A stretch of 64,000 nucleotides of DNA from Apostichopus parvimensis (Eukaryota; Echinodermata; Holothuroidea; Aspidochirotida; Stichopodidae). The notes under the pieces were generated by a model, which saw only the letters and a list, made by a program, of their open reading frames with translations, was not told where the DNA came from and searched no databases. Within the stretch, counting starts at the first letter, position 1. Every line of letters begins with the position of its first letter. The stretch spans positions 438,280 through 502,279 of the forward strand of contig KN882355.1 in the NCBI GenBank assembly GCA_000934455.1, read 5' to 3'. Shown here in pieces: positions 1 to 12,563 of this stretch. The translations under genes were made by a program, and so were the position numbers.

Positions 1-197
1 GAAAGATTTTTTAACAAAACATTGAACAGGATCATTCGAAACAGTGTTGCCCTTCTCATAGAAATACATTACATTATTTCACCAATCACATCATAGCTTT
101 ATTCATTTAGCTTACTCTTGAATGTTGGATTGCTAAAAAATAAATTGTTGATGGAATGAAGTATTGAATATAGTTTTCTCATTAATCATATTCACAG

Positions 198-1960
198 AAT
201 AATCCTGACAAGAATGGTGATCCTGATGACTTTCCTCTATATCCAGGAGCTAACATCTCAACAACACAGAATTTCATCGCCATAATGGCATATGCTCTTC
301 GACACAGCTTGTCGAAGATCGCTCTCCAAGATTTGCTGAAATTAATCAACATCCATCTTCCAGAGAGCAGCCTACCAGACACTATTTACACTTTCAGTAA
401 GAATTTTGACAAGTGCAGAAATTAAATTTATTTTCATATTTATTGCAAAGAGTGCACATCATATCTTGGATTGGGTGATGAGCACATTTGTCCCATATGT
501 AGTATAAATGTAACAAAACTGGAAGCAAATAAAGATGGTAACTATTTTGTTAGTATGTCAATAAAAGGGCAACTAAAAGATTTGATGGAGAGACCAAGCC
601 TGAGTCAGTACTTTTTAAATGATGACGGGTCACCCAAAAAGCATATATCCTTTCTCTGGAATACTGATGGCATGCCAGCTTTTCAGTCTGGCAAGGGAAG
701 TGTTTGGCCAATACAGTGTATGGTGAAAGATTTGCCTATAGGGATTCAGACAAAGAACATACTACTAGTTGGTCTTTGGTATGGGAACAAAAAAACAGTT
801 TTTTCAACTTTTTTAAATCCATTCATTCAGGAATGTCAAGAATTGTATTATGATGGGGTGGAATGAACAATTCCAGCACAGCATGTAAATGCTACAACAA
901 AGGTCATTGTAGGTGCATGTGCCTGTGATTCTGTTGCCAGATGCCAGCTCCAATGCATAACACAATTCATTGGTTATTTTGGCTGTTCGTGGTGTCTTCA
1001 TAAAGGTAAGAGAGTAGAAAAGGGGCGGGGCAGTGTAACTGCGTATCCATATGAAGAGCCTGTACCTGTTCTCAGAACCCAGGCTAATGTTGAGGCAGAG
1101 GCAATTAAGATCGCATCTGGTGAATCTTCCTCAATTGGGGTGAGGAATGTGTGACCTCTTCCTTTGATCCCAGGATTTGATATTGTAGAGGGATTTCCTG
1201 TGGATTACATGCACGCAGTATGTGAAGGAGTCACAGAGAAGTTGACCAATCTGTGGTTTGACAGCTCTAGCCACAAGGAACCTTGGTATATAGGCAATCA
1301 GACCGGTGTTGGTGACCAGCGTATTGAAGCTATTGTTCCCCCAAGTGAAATCACAAGGCTACCAAAATCACCTTCCCAACGGTCACACTGGAAAGCATCA
1401 CAATTTAGATCATGGCTTCTCTTTTACAGTTTACCTGTTTTAAAGGGTGTGTTATCATCAGTTTACTTGACTCACTTAATGCTACTGGTTCATGCAATCT
1501 GGATGTTGCTACAGGAGAACATTGTAGAGAATGACCTCTCCTTGGTGCATATTATTCTAATAAAATTTGTTATTGACATGGAGAGACTGTACGGAGTTGT
1601 ACATATCTCTTATAATGTTCATCTTATGTTACATCTTGCAGACACAACAAGGTTATGGGGCCGCCGTGGAATACTTCATGTTTTCCATTCGAAGGGTATA
1701 ACAGGAAACTAAAGAGCTTGTTTCATGGGACCCGTTATGTTTCAGGTCAGATTGCACAAAATTTTACAATTGTGAGACTGCTTCAACAGAAATCTGAATC
1801 GATCAGTAGAAACACACCCTATAATGTTATGAATTGTATAAACAATTTACTTCGTGGATATCCACTGACTGTCAAGGCGGAGAGTCTCCATTTAGGAAAC
1901 ATGTTACATGTATTCTTGGTTGGACAGCCCCATGTGAATATGTTGGTGATTTGTTGAATA
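198..1960 (+). pseudogene. Tnp2-type (EnSpm/CACTA-like) transposase, copy 1, disrupted
   Basis: This reads as a DNA transposase of the Tnp2 type found in animal EnSpm-like elements. One frame runs from a splice-like acceptor (AG at 196-197) to about 1712. It contains LYPGANIS near 234, a zinc-ribbon pair CKEC...CPIC at about 444-500, DGMPAFQS near 667, GCSWC near 980 and the family signature DYMHAVCEGV at about 1203-1232. Three in-frame stops interrupt it (TAA 423, TGA 864, TGA 1152). Between about 1655 and 1712 the homologous reading shifts frame to GPPWNTSCFPFEGYNRKL, followed by HGTRYVSGQI. The protein is therefore dead as written. It is related to the copy at 19.7-22.7 kb (there DPMHCIELGV), but the two are too diverged to be recent duplicates. 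The family call rests on remembered motif patterns; no terminal inverted repeats were found. Confidence 0.72.
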
Positions 1961-2497
1961 ACATTTTTGTTGTTTCTAATCAGGATAATGTTATTCACAA
2001 AATTTGTAAGATATTAATTAATGGTATATGATTTGAAGTTGCTGGAAAAGGTGGCAGGAGAAGTAATAGTATTGTCCAATTTTATGGGAGTAAATTTGGT
2101 AGAATTGTATATATTCTCAAAGTCACAACGGACAAAAATGTTTATACTTTGTTTGTCATTTCCCAGTTCAGAATACTGAAATCCAATTTGGCAACTGGTA
2201 TTCAAACTGGGGCATGTGCTAAGCATATTTGTATATTAACTTAATACAATACAGAGAAAATACTTATACTTAGTGTGACCGACCAGCTGCAAAAATGTAT
2301 TACTGCTGAGATTGATGGAGTAACATATTGCATAGTCTTGCCAAGTAGGTATGAATAAGATTGATCTTGGCAATTTTAGCTGCTTTTTGGTTTGGATGAT
2401 AACCTTAGCCATATAATATTGGTTTATATGGTTTTACTACTTGGAAGTGTGCAACCAAAAAGAGAGAACAATTAACCATATATACATAATAATAATA

Positions 2498-2873
2498 ATA
2501 ATAATATATTGCACTTGATATAGCGCCTTTCACCTTACACAAAGTGTCAAAGCACTTGATATTACCCTGGTCAATGGTAACTTGTTATACACACTCTGCT
2601 GTGCTCTTTTCTATTTGTTCACTCCCGACACACTATATTGTGTTACAGTGTGTCGCATCATCGTGTCCCCCAGGGGACTTCCCTATAGGAGCTGCCACAA
2701 TATAGCGCTTCACCGTATTTACAAGTAACCTCGCAGGTACCCATTTTCACGTGGGTGGAGAGGAGCAATAAGGATAATGTGCCTTGCCCAAGGACACTAC
2801 GCGGCAGTCTGACCAGGATTCTAACCCGAAATCTCTGGTTTACGAGACCAAAGTCCTAACGACATACACACAT
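2498..2873 (-). mobile_element. tRNA-type SINE, reverse orientation
   Basis: On the minus strand this starts with a tRNA-like head at about 2870-2800, including GGGTTAGAATCC, close to a pol III B box (GGTTCGAATCC). The body carries the block TGTCCTTGGGCAAGGCAC, which recurs in marine-invertebrate SINE-like repeats. The element ends in a short-period tail seen on the plus strand as (ATA)n at 2488-2507. A head-body-simple-tail structure is the SINE hallmark. I could not define target-site duplications with certainty. No protein is expected. Confidence 0.6.
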
Positions 2874-3189
2874 ATTAAATATATAACATAATCGAAAGCT
2901 CAATGCATTTTTGCCTTTCTGGTGTTTTGAAGACCTCACTACGTTGGTTATTTAATTCATATCAGGGCCTCTTTTTAAGTGGTAATGAGTCGCAGGTCAA
3001 TCAGCAGTGATTTCAGAAATGAAACCAAAAATAAAACAAAGAGTACAACAGGATGCATGCACACAGTATTAAAGTAGCTGGTTGTGTTTCATTACTAAAA
3101 AATACATAACTATATTTCATTTCTCATGAGAATGACTCAATTTACTGTAGTGAAGCCAAATTTTGTGGTTTGCACCCTATACATATTTA

Positions 3190-4255
3190 TGTGTTGTTAC
3201 GTAATAGGCTGTATGTAGCCTAAGTTGTGCACATAGCTTTTGCACGTGTGTTTGGCAGTTCTTTACACGCTGCGATGGTGGCTAGCAGCGTCTCTGCAGA
3301 GCTCCGGGGTTTGCCTCGTAAACCCCTTAGTATTTCTTTAATTTTATTGCTCTCGGGTCATAAATTGCCCAGAGATACCCATATCTGGACTGTCTGGTTG
3401 TCAGTGAGGAGATGTCCCCCTTCTAAGAGGCAGGAATCCTCGGGTTTGGCTGGTTTTCGGCTTCAGACGAGAAGCCACTGGTTTCCAAGATGGCGGTTCT
3501 ACCAACATGCAGCGAGCTGGCGAGAGAGTGACAACCGCACCTGATGGAGTCTTGATGTCCGCGATCTTACGCGCCGCGAGCGTAGAGAAGTCTTCTTTTC
3601 CGCGAGCGAGCTGACCTCAGTTTAGTAAGAGATTAAGTGTTCAGTATTGTTTATATATGCTGTACGTAACCTACTGTTAGTTAATTGAATTGTAGTTTTA
3701 AGTGTTGCCCTTTGGCTAGGCTGTGCTTAACTGTACAAAGTACATATGTTAGGTTATATTTTTGGACCTTGGTCCTACGGGTTCATAGCGTGTCTTGTTT
3801 ATCGTTAAGCACGTGGGTGCTATTGTGTACTATATACTGTAGGAACAGGTAGGTGGAAATTCCTGTAATGGTTGCAGCTGGCATGGGTTGCCCTGGCTAT
3901 TATTGAGGTGGTAAAAGTCCTCGCCTGTTGACAATTATTTCGAAGTACAGATGATTACGGATCGTGTTCATTATACATTTTGTACAGTATTGCGGGTATT
4001 CATTCTTTAATTGTTTTTGTGTTGATGTTATTGATATTTCATAGATTGAGTATTTATGGCAAGTATTAATATCATATTACATTATGGTAACTGTTCTTTA
4101 GCCTATTCTCATGTATATGATCATTAAGGGGTTTTGTAATAAATGGTCAGCCGTGCAGTTTCAACGCAAGAACACTCTTGCCCTCATTTATAACTTGTGA
4201 GTTCGAAGCGAAGGACCCTAAATATGGTAATTTTCCCCGCAATCTGCGGTTCGTT
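3190..4255 (+). other. Possible solo LTR or transcribed leader, unclassified
   Basis: This stretch is richer in GC and CpG in its first 400 bases than its surroundings. It contains CCAAGATGGCGG at about 3486, an AATAAA at about 4138-4143, and no long reading frame. A TGTT start near 3192 and a polyadenylation signal near the far end would suit a solo LTR of about 1 kb. However, no clean TG...CA ends or target duplication were found. The 105-codon open frame at 3227-3544 shows no recognisable domain. Confidence 0.25.
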
Positions 4256-5320
4256 TAATTACTAGTGTAATATTCTGTACAAATGTTATGGAGTATTTCT
4301 TTGCATTGTGATGTTCTTTTTGGAAAGGTAGCGGACTTCTCCAAATTTTACACATCTGTTGTGATGTTAATGCAACAAACTACTGTTCGAGTGCATTTGA
4401 TGGTGAGAGAAGTTACCATATAAACAGCTGCTTAAAGTCCTTGTTTGTGTGTCTACAGGGATTTTTTTTTGTAGTGAATGATAACACATCTGTGGGAACA
4501 ACAACATATTCTTTGCCTTCTGGTGGCAGGGGTTACTGTGAGGGGTGGTTAGACAAATTTAAACAATTATTTCAGTCCATGTTTGGCACTAGTTAGAGGT
4601 AGTATATGAGATGCTTACTCAGCAAAATGAACTACAATGGATACTCTTATGCCAGTTCCGTTGGTAAACAGACTATATCACAAAGGAAAGTTACATGGGT
4701 CTTGCCTGTGTTAGAAAGCTCACATATTTGTGAGTTGTAAAACAATTAATTACACTTGCATGTGGAGTGAAACTAACCAGTAAACTCTACATGTGAGACC
4801 TGGTTGTATATTTACACTAAGCAGAAAAAATCAGGTTGTAGCTTATTGATCGGTGATATAGTACCTTTAAATATGAATTTTGCTGACTTCTTCTACTGAC
4901 ACTTTATGCTCCATGTGCACGTAACCAACACTGGACACTTCCAACAGTTTCGCTACTTCAATCTTTTAACGTTGAGCACAAGCAAGATGACAGTAAGTAC
5001 CATTTTAAAGTCTTCAGAATGACCTTGCCAGGAGTGAAACTACCAACCTGACAACTGCAAGACCACTGGGCCACATAGTCGGTCTAACAACTGGATATAC
5101 AGTATATAGTTCTCCCCCTGCTGGCAAGTAGAAATACCTATTGATAAAAATCAAGTCTGTCAAATACTTCTTCATTTGATGAGAATAACATTAATCACTG
5201 AACTAGGCATGCATGGAAATATGCAATAATGGGAAGGAATTATAAAGTCTCAGTATTGCATGTAATTCATAAAGCCACAAGTATTGTACTTAATAATATT
5301 ACAACAACTGAGATAAACCA
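4256..5320. other. No gene recognised
   Basis: AT-rich sequence with scattered stops in all frames and no recognisable protein or RNA motif. A single T-run lies at about 4460. Confidence 0.5.
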
Positions 5321-5329
5321 TAAAAGAAT

Positions 5330-5845
5330 TTCCCAAAAAATAAAAAACCCACAATAATTTTTTATTACCCCAGGTAAACCCACATGAATATTTCAAAAGT
5401 CGACACAAACTGCAAAATCATGTGGGATTTGTAATAACCCCACATAAGTGTGCTGAAAATCACATGTAAACTTTATATCCCACATGGTTTAATCAAATTC
5501 ATGTGGGATTTATGATAACCCACATGAATATTCTACGAAATCCCATATCAACTCCAAAATAATGTGGGATTTTTATATCAAAACACATGAATTTAGGGTA
5601 AATCCCACATAATCTTGCAATCCTATGGGAATATAGCAAAACCATGTGGGATTTGTAGAAAAAAAGCACAAACTTTCCTGAAAATGTGACATAAATTTAA
5701 AAGCCATGTGGGATTTGTAAATAACCCACAGGAATTTTCCTGAAAACCCCACATACACTTGAAAATCTCACAGGATTTTGCTTATTCCTATAGGAAATGG
5801 CCGATTTCCTATGGGTTTTATGTGGGATTTGTTTTGTAAGGGAAT
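5330..5845. repeat. Minisatellite built on CATGTGGGATTT, about 55-60 bp period
   Basis: About eight degenerate copies of a unit pair the sense motif CATGTGGGATTT with its complement AAATCCCACATG. Clear occurrences lie near 5421, 5504, 5562, 5645, 5704 and 5820. Because each unit is nearly self-complementary, the array can fold into strings of hairpins. Open frames crossing it on the minus strand (5573-5894) are artefacts of the repeat. Confidence 0.8.
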
Positions 5846-6260
5846 AACGGGGGAAACGTTCTATCAGATAAAGAAGGCAAAACAAGATGTCCAACCAGTA
5901 TTGTTCAAGGTGATCTATGGAAATGAAAAAAGATGAGCCAAATGATCGACACTCCCTGAAACCGACCGCTTTGACAAGTTTAATATGTTGTTTATAGGCA
6001 TATACTGTACCAAATGGTTCTGGTTAAGGATTGGGGAGAAGGGTGGGCAGAGGTTGAAGGGTGCGGAAGTGTTGATGAAATGTGTATGGGGTGGGGAGGG
6101 TGGATGACGGTGGGGAGAGTGGGGAAGGGAGGTAGAACCTTTCACTGCTTAACCATAAATATTAGCTTGGAGAGCGATAACGGGAATTATTGCTGTTGGC
6201 ACGCCAAGTCACCCAAGAGTTTTGACCAAGATTGTAGAATACACAATATATTACTATGTA

Positions 6261-6433
6261 ATCTATAGCCTAAGTATATAAAATATCAGAATGGGCATAT
6301 TCAATACCTCATATAACAGGTGAAAATATTCTACTGAACATGTCCCATACCAAGCAGTTTTGAGGCTGCGAAACAAAGAATCGACCAATATAGAAATAGC
6401 ATGGTCTGAAGTGCAGGCTGTGGCAGCTATGAC
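6261..6433 (+). repeat. Direct duplication, copy A
   Basis: About 170 bp match the segment at 6841-7015 with scattered substitutions and small indels. Shared blocks include CAGAATGGGCATATTCAATA and AACAAAGAATCGACCA. A related fragment with GGGTACCA recurs near 9677 and 10460, which suggests a dispersed family rather than only a local duplication. Confidence 0.8.
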
Positions 6434-6840
6434 GATTTTCACACACATGATTCAGTGGTACCGTACATTCAATTGTTGGTCAGAATGGGGATATACATAC
6501 AGTCAAATGTGGTGCAGACTGTACATTTTCATTGTTTCACACAGATGATTTGACCATGGATACTTTTGTGGGGCTATGATAGATATCACAAACATGATTC
6601 AATAGTACACCTTTCTTTAAAATTCTATCTAAACACCGTCAGTCGTGGTAGCTGCATGTTAACATTATTACGCTATCATGTATTGGTCAGTCAAGACATT
6701 TAGGGTAGAGGTGCCATTCAGAAGCTGCGTATCCCACTTTGTCATCACAAGGTTCCTAATTCAAGCTCCTGTCAGACTGTACAGTACATGAAGGTTGAAA
6801 ACCCGTTCAGCCATTGATGAGCATATGGCCAAATACTATA

Positions 6841-7015
6841 TAATCTATAACCTAAGAATATAAATATATCAGAATGGGCATATTCAATACCTCATATAAC
6901 AGGTGAAATATTCTACTGTCTACTGAACCTGTCCCGTATCAAGCAATTTTGAGGCTGCAAAACAAAGAATCGACCAGAAATATATAAATAGCATAGTCTG
7001 AAGCAGCAGCTATTA
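6841..7015 (+). repeat. Direct duplication, copy B
   Basis: Second copy of the 6261-6433 segment, offset by about 580 bp. It has an extra short TCTACTG duplication inside the block. No coding potential. Confidence 0.8.
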
Positions 7016-7480
7016 TGCTGATGGTCATGTCGATCATAGCATTGGAATTTCATGTCGGCCTGATAAAAAAAAATCGACAACTATATTCAGTTTTGCTTTC
7101 AGGTTCTGCATGAACTAGCTGTAAAGATGTTTGTCTTTCGCTCTCCCATATCCATTCAATGAAATGGTTCACTCGGTACAGGAAGAGTCTCTTATGTTAC
7201 ACAAATTCACTGATCTATGTTTTGCTCAGAAGCTGATCTTAGGACTGAACTTGTCTTGATGTCCTGGCCTAGTTGCCTGAGCTATTCCTAGGGATTGGGG
7301 AAATGGGTTTTTTCTGACACAATTCACCCTTTTCTTGTTCTTAGAAAATTCATGTTTTTCTGTTTGAACATAACAAATTAAAAAAAGTAGATTGTGAAAA
7401 TAGTTTGATCTGTTCTTTTGTTACATTTAAATGTCATTCTAAATATGTTTCATACTTTGTTAATTTTATTCTTTTTTTAG

Positions 7481-7688
7481 GAAACTGCATGCAAATTAAC
7501 ATCAGTCTCATTCACAGGTGAGTTTGATTATGTTCAATCCGAACAAATTGTTTTAAATACTTTTAGAGACATTTTACTTTTATTGAACTCACTAATTTTT
7601 ATCACTTCTGCAAACTGCAAACTTCATTTTCACTCTTTCAGAATCCCGAAATGGTGCATTATATTTTGATGCCGATCTGAGAAAATAA
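7481..7688 (+). CDS. Two candidate 3' exons of an unknown gene
   Basis: A T-rich tract and AG precede 7481, and a donor (GTGAG) follows 7517. A second acceptor precedes 7641. Joining the two at phase 1 reads ETACKLTSVSFT then ESRNGALYFDADLRK and stops at 7686-7688. I do not recognise the product. The last exon's coding tail (YFDADLRK) is repeated about 140 bp downstream at 7801-7826, and another acceptor with a short open tail (DDNPEEPVFLDE) lies at 7915-8000. This could be a set of duplicated alternative last exons or a chance arrangement. Confidence 0.25.
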
Positions 7689-8000
7689 CATTATTCACTT
7701 GGTAAGTGAAGCAGCATTTAAATAGCCTTTTAATTGATACCTATTAATTAACAAGTTTTCTTTATGTATAATGTTAGATATTTTATGCTATATATATCAT
7801 TATATTTTGATGCCGATCTGAGAAAAATGAAGCCTTTAGACTTTTAATATTTAATGAGAACACTCTCTTCATTGTCTTTATTACTTAGCGATTTTCATTT
7901 TTAAATTGCCACAGATGACAACCCCGAAGAGCCTGTATTTTTGGATGAAATGACAAGAAATATGTACTCATATGCTGAGTTAAATTTACATGTTACCTGA

Positions 8001-9354
8001 TTGTTTATTTAACCGACTGAATGCAAAAGTAACATTTTTTAATTTCTGTTAATTACAAAATATTAAGATATTTCAGATATTTTTAGATATTGCTCTATCA
8101 TGCCTATTTGGTATTGGCTAAACTTATTTACTGTAGTAGGAATAGATGTATAATATCCAAATGTTAAACAATTATTCTTCATTTCAACAGATATTTGTAC
8201 TGTATCCTGCCAAGAGGTAAAGCATATACAATTCTAATTTCCAGGGAAGAAATATGACCAAAATAATTTTTTTAGTATATTCTTAGCTCATTGAAGCATA
8301 ACATAACCAAAATTAAAAATGTTACTTCCAAGTTAACTTTCATGTATGGAACATGTAAATTGACATAGTAAAATCAATACATGTTTTTTACAATTCAAAT
8401 CGTGATTTAGGAACATATACCACAGGCTTGTTTTGTTAAAAACTTTCATCACATGAGTTATAAGGATTTGGAGAAGTTAACTTGAATAAATCTTAACTAA
8501 ATGTTTTGACTCTGCTCCCACCCCCTCCACAAAAAAAGAGACAAAAAAAGAAGAAAAGAAATTGCCATATACAGCACCTCAAGAAAAAATGTGCTAAATT
8601 GATTTCCCCATAGGAATCCTACATTTTAATCAGTAATATGATATTAACATCAGAGGAGAATTTTTCAAATTGGAATCTGTCAATTCATGATCATAGAAAA
8701 ATAGCTTTTGTATCGAAATACACAAAGAGATCGAAATAAGCAGATTTGTAGTAAATGCCCAAAGCTGTATATTCTAAGATTTGGCAGATATCTGCACGTT
8801 GTTGGTACAAACCATCAACATGTGCTATAATGTACTTATGTATATGTTTGTGAAATACACACTGAATAACTATCAATGTATGCATGATATAACATGCATG
8901 TGATACCAATTATCTTTGAGGTGTAAAAAACATACTTTTCCCAAATTCCATGTGGTTTCTTGTTTCCACAGCAGAACCACACAAAAAGTAAATTTGAAAT
9001 AATATAATTGCTTCCAATCCTGGAGTTTCATTAACAAAGTATATATATAATTTTTATAAGTTCCTTCAATTTTGCTCTTCAAATAGTAAAATGCTATCAG
9101 TTAAACTAAATGCAGCATTGCCTATTCTTTGATTCTTTTTGTCCAGTAACAAACTGTTCTTCCTATAACAAATGATATGCAAAAAGTTTAGTATTCATAT
9201 CCAAAATAGTTACCCTAGGCCTGCATGCATTGCAACTATTGAATCCTTTGAAATGCCAAAGGAGTATGTGCTGTAAATTTGCAAAAATGGCATAGAAATA
9301 TTGTAGTTGATGACAGTTTAATTTGAGTATTAAATAAATTTATTTGATTTACAG
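8001..9354. other. No gene recognised
   Basis: AT-rich sequence with only short open frames (for example 8691-8909 and 8873-9082 on the minus strand) that show no domain. It probably represents intron or intergenic DNA upstream of the tyrosine-recombinase exons. Confidence 0.45.
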
Positions 9355-9411
9355 GAGTATCCTGAACTTCAACCAGTATTTGATAAAATGATGCAGCAAA
9401 TACAAGAACAG
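9355..9411 (+). CDS. Tyrosine-recombinase element, candidate 5' exon a
   Basis: Nineteen codons (EYPELQPVFDKMMQQIQEQ) lie between an acceptor (TTTACAG) and a donor (GTAAAC), phase 0 at both ends. On its own it would be weak evidence. It earns support from the next two exons, which are also phase 0 and lead into the acidic region preceding the recombinase zinc fingers. A more 5' start exon was not identified. Confidence 0.45.
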
Positions 9412-9892
9412 GTAAACACGTCTTGCATAAAGTATAGGCCTATCTCAGTGAATGTTTCCCAGCTGTCTTGATGATGCATATCTACAAGTATTAATTATCA
9501 GGGGTACTGTTAATTAGCTAAAGACTACACTTTTAAGTCGCCAACATGAAAATATCTAGTCGCCATGGCGACCACAATATACTGTATGTGAAATCTACCA
9601 TAATCCCACAAAGGTATGATCAGATTATCTGTGTGAAACAAAAATCTGCAGTTTGCTCCACACATGATAGTGTATATGGGTACCATTGGCTTACAATTGC
9701 AACTGATCAATGTACCAATGAATCACTTAGCACTCCAGTAATGTTGGAAGGTGAAAGGCAAAGACCAAGAATTGGCAGCTAGCTAACAATGTCAGGCAAT
9801 ATGTATTGCAGCTGTCACCTGAAGACTTATATATTGTATATCAACAATGAATTTATATGGTTTATTGATTCACTTTATTCTACTTCTTGCAG

Positions 9893-9943
9893 ACATCTGA
9901 TGATGATAATGACAAAGCTATCTATGAAGAAAATGATTCCAAG
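9893..9943 (+). CDS. Tyrosine-recombinase element, candidate 5' exon b
   Basis: Seventeen codons (TSDDDNDKAIYEENDSK) lie between CTTGCAG and GTATGT, phase 0 on both sides. They are strongly acidic, like the following exon at 12743-12916. The intron that follows contains the hAT-like element at 10.66-11.67 kb and the small hAT-like MITE at 12.56 kb. Confidence 0.45.
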
Positions 9944-10654
9944 GTATGTACAGTACTACCCTTGCAGTTAATTATTTCAAGCCACACTTTTTCAAAAGAC
10001 CATTCAGTCTCCTACTCCAGTTACAATGCAGATAAATAAATGTAATGGAAATGTCACTTGAACTTAATTACAACCATCATGGCATTAAATGTCATGCATG
10101 AGAAGAGTTAAGGCAATCTGAGTGAATCTCATAGTATATACCAGCATATATATAGAGAGGCAACATTTCATCAATGTGAAGAATTTCTTTCTCACCAATA
10201 AATGGAGACCTATTAAAGTAGAATCATGAAGCAAACAAACATACCCTTAACTACCTTTAAGTATTAGGCATTACTGTTGTATTACTGTAGTTCCACTAGG
10301 AGTAATGTTATTTAGGCTTAAGCTAAAATTAGATCAAAATAATAGTCCTTATACTCTTCACAGAAACAACATAAGGAAGCTGTACATATATCCTCCAATC
10401 TAAATTATCTGTATGAAATGATGGAAATCTGCAGTTGCACCACAACTGATAGTGAGTATGGGTACCACTGACCTACAACTGTATGTTAGTACAATGCATG
10501 CATGCATGTGTGTCTCCAAAAGTATGCATAACAAAATCGTCTGTGGAAGTAGTGTTACATGTAGGATGTAAAAAAATAGTTGAGGGGATTTTCATGTCAT
10601 GGTATGTCAATTAAACCCAACTTTTGTTTGTATAGGAACAAAGCACACTAGTGT

Positions 10655-11671
10655 CATTGGCGTAACTCCTATGCACTCGGGGGGGGGGGGTGGCAAACCT
10701 CCAGGCACCCGGGCTAAGGGGCACCCAGGCCTGGATACCCTTTCAACACGATAATTCTTTGTTTAAATGGCTATAATGGCATAGGAAGAGAAGTAGAAAC
10801 CTTTAACCACTTGTCACCTGGCATAGAATTACGCTTTTCACCCTATAAATATGAAAACCTTGAGAAAAATCCAGAATTTATAAGCATTATGATATGGTCA
10901 GGCCACAATCAGGGCCTATCAGTAGACTAGCAGCGAGTGACGGATCTTTGAAAGTACAGAAATTGGAAAAGATGAAAACATTACTTTAAAGGCTAACTAT
11001 GTTAACAACTTAACATGATTAGTTCATTAAAACATGAATTAAAATTGATCTATAAGTTCACAATCATTTGTAAGTTACAATCATTTGTAAGTTACAATCA
11101 TTTGTAATTTACAATCATTTGTAAGTTCACAATCATTTGTAAGTTACAATCATTTGTAAGTGGGTATATGGCTTTTAAAACCAAAATTAATTTGATCTAC
11201 TGCACCATGCACACCATAGGTCAGAGGCGTCCCAATCCGTCACTTTTGCCCCGGGCACCCTGAACCAAAGTTACGCCACTAACTACGCCATTTTAGCACA
11301 AAAAATACAAAAGAATAACCAAATACCATATTTATTCTAAGACAAGCTTGATGCCCTTATCGAAGCACATACAGATTTTTGTATCTTCGAAAGTACACAA
11401 ATTGGAGAAGATGAAAACATTTCTTTATTAGGCTAACTATGTAAACAACTTAACATGATTAGTTCATTAAAACATAAATTAAATTGATCTAAAGTTCACA
11501 ATAATTTCTAAGTTACAATCATTTCTAAGTTACAATCATTTCTAAGTGGGTATATGGCTTTCCAAACCAAAATTAATTTACTATGCTGCACCATGCACAC
11601 CATAGGTCAGAGGCGTCCCAATCCGTCACTTATGCCCCGGGCACCCTGAACCAAAGTTACGCCATTGCATG
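10655..11671 (+). mobile_element. Non-autonomous hAT-like element with 8-bp target duplication
   Basis: The 8-mer ACTAGTGT occurs immediately before 10655 (10647-10654) and again at 11672-11679. Inside it the left end begins CATTGGCGTAACT. The right end carries the inverted counterpart AGTTACGCCATTG, followed by an extra CATG. An 8-bp duplication and a TGGCGTA-like terminal repeat are hAT hallmarks. There is no transposase inside. The interior holds a G10 run, a 17-bp tandem repeat, and a duplication of about 400 bp (10.94-11.34 against 11.38-11.76 kb) that includes a second internal right end at about 11265-11280. Confidence 0.65.
11054..11162 (+). repeat. 17-bp tandem repeat (ACAATCATTTGTAAGTT), about six copies
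   Basis: Six near-perfect copies of a 17-bp unit lie in the interior of the hAT-like element. A shorter sister array of about three copies lies at 11485-11547, with GTAAG replaced by CTAAG. That gives the larger duplicated block a different copy number on each side. Confidence 0.85.
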
Positions 11672-12563
11672 ACTAGTGTAGTGGCTAGTATAAACCACCA
11701 TTTCTTCCATTTTAGCACAAAACATACAAAAGATTAACCAAATATCATATTTACTTTAATTGCATAGAGTTAGCATATACAGTCTCCTACTATATGACAG
11801 TCTGTATACAATATTTATGTGAGTGCGCAACTTAATTTAGTGAGGTGCAAATTACAATTTTCATTCTTCAGATTACCACAGGTTGATTGAGGTAATTGAC
11901 CAATCAGCATTTGCGACACCTACAATAGGATTTCACTCCACAAAAATCTACACATAAATTAACAAATTGACAAATTCATAGCATTTCTCCATAGCGTTAG
12001 ATTGTAGTTCAATTAAATAAGTTTTTTGGGGGCCGCAATTAATTCACACAAAAACTATGTGTTTTCAGAATTCAATTTGATCAGAAAATCTTTGAAACAG
12101 TGGCCCCATCAGAGCAAACATGTCCCACCGATTGGTACCTTCACACCTGTTTTCACTACAAAGCAAAAACAACAACACATGGAGTGTTTACGTTCAGTCA
12201 CAGTTGTTAAACATTAACAGGAATTCACGTTCTCGTGTAAAGACATGAGATGGCATTTTGTCGCAATCAGGGATGTTCTTGGCCCCTAAATATAGTCACT
12301 TTACATGTACCTGTTTTGCAAATCAGTAATAACATAGTCGTAATATATGCACATGGTTTTGTGTTTGTCTTAGCGCAGTGGCGCTTGTATTAGTTTGAAT
12401 ATGGCATTTGCCACTTTTAAAAAATCATGCATAAAGTTACTGATGGACATTTATTTAAAAACTAACAAAATAACTACATTATTGCACTAGGGTAGTTATT
12501 CTCAGACTGTCATGCCAAAAAGTAATATATTATATACCCATTCCCTAGAAACTGTATGGAAAG

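Noticed and set aside
182-382. 66-codon minus-strand open frame
   Set aside because: It is the antisense of the Tnp2 N-terminal segment at 198-425, which shows family motifs on the plus strand.
2790-2870. Functional tRNA gene on the minus strand
   Set aside because: Only a B-box-like block is present; the acceptor stem and anticodon arm cannot be folded, which fits a SINE head instead.
3227-3544. 105-codon frame as a gene
   Set aside because: No domain, no splice or promoter support; it lies in a possible LTR or leader region and its start is not the natural ATG of any known family.
5915-6145. Pro/His-rich minus-strand frame
   Set aside because: Low-complexity reading of a GGGGAGGGTGG-rich stretch; composition alone explains it.
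11054-11162. CRISPR-like array of 17-bp repeats
   Set aside because: Units are directly tandem without unique spacers, and the context is eukaryotic.
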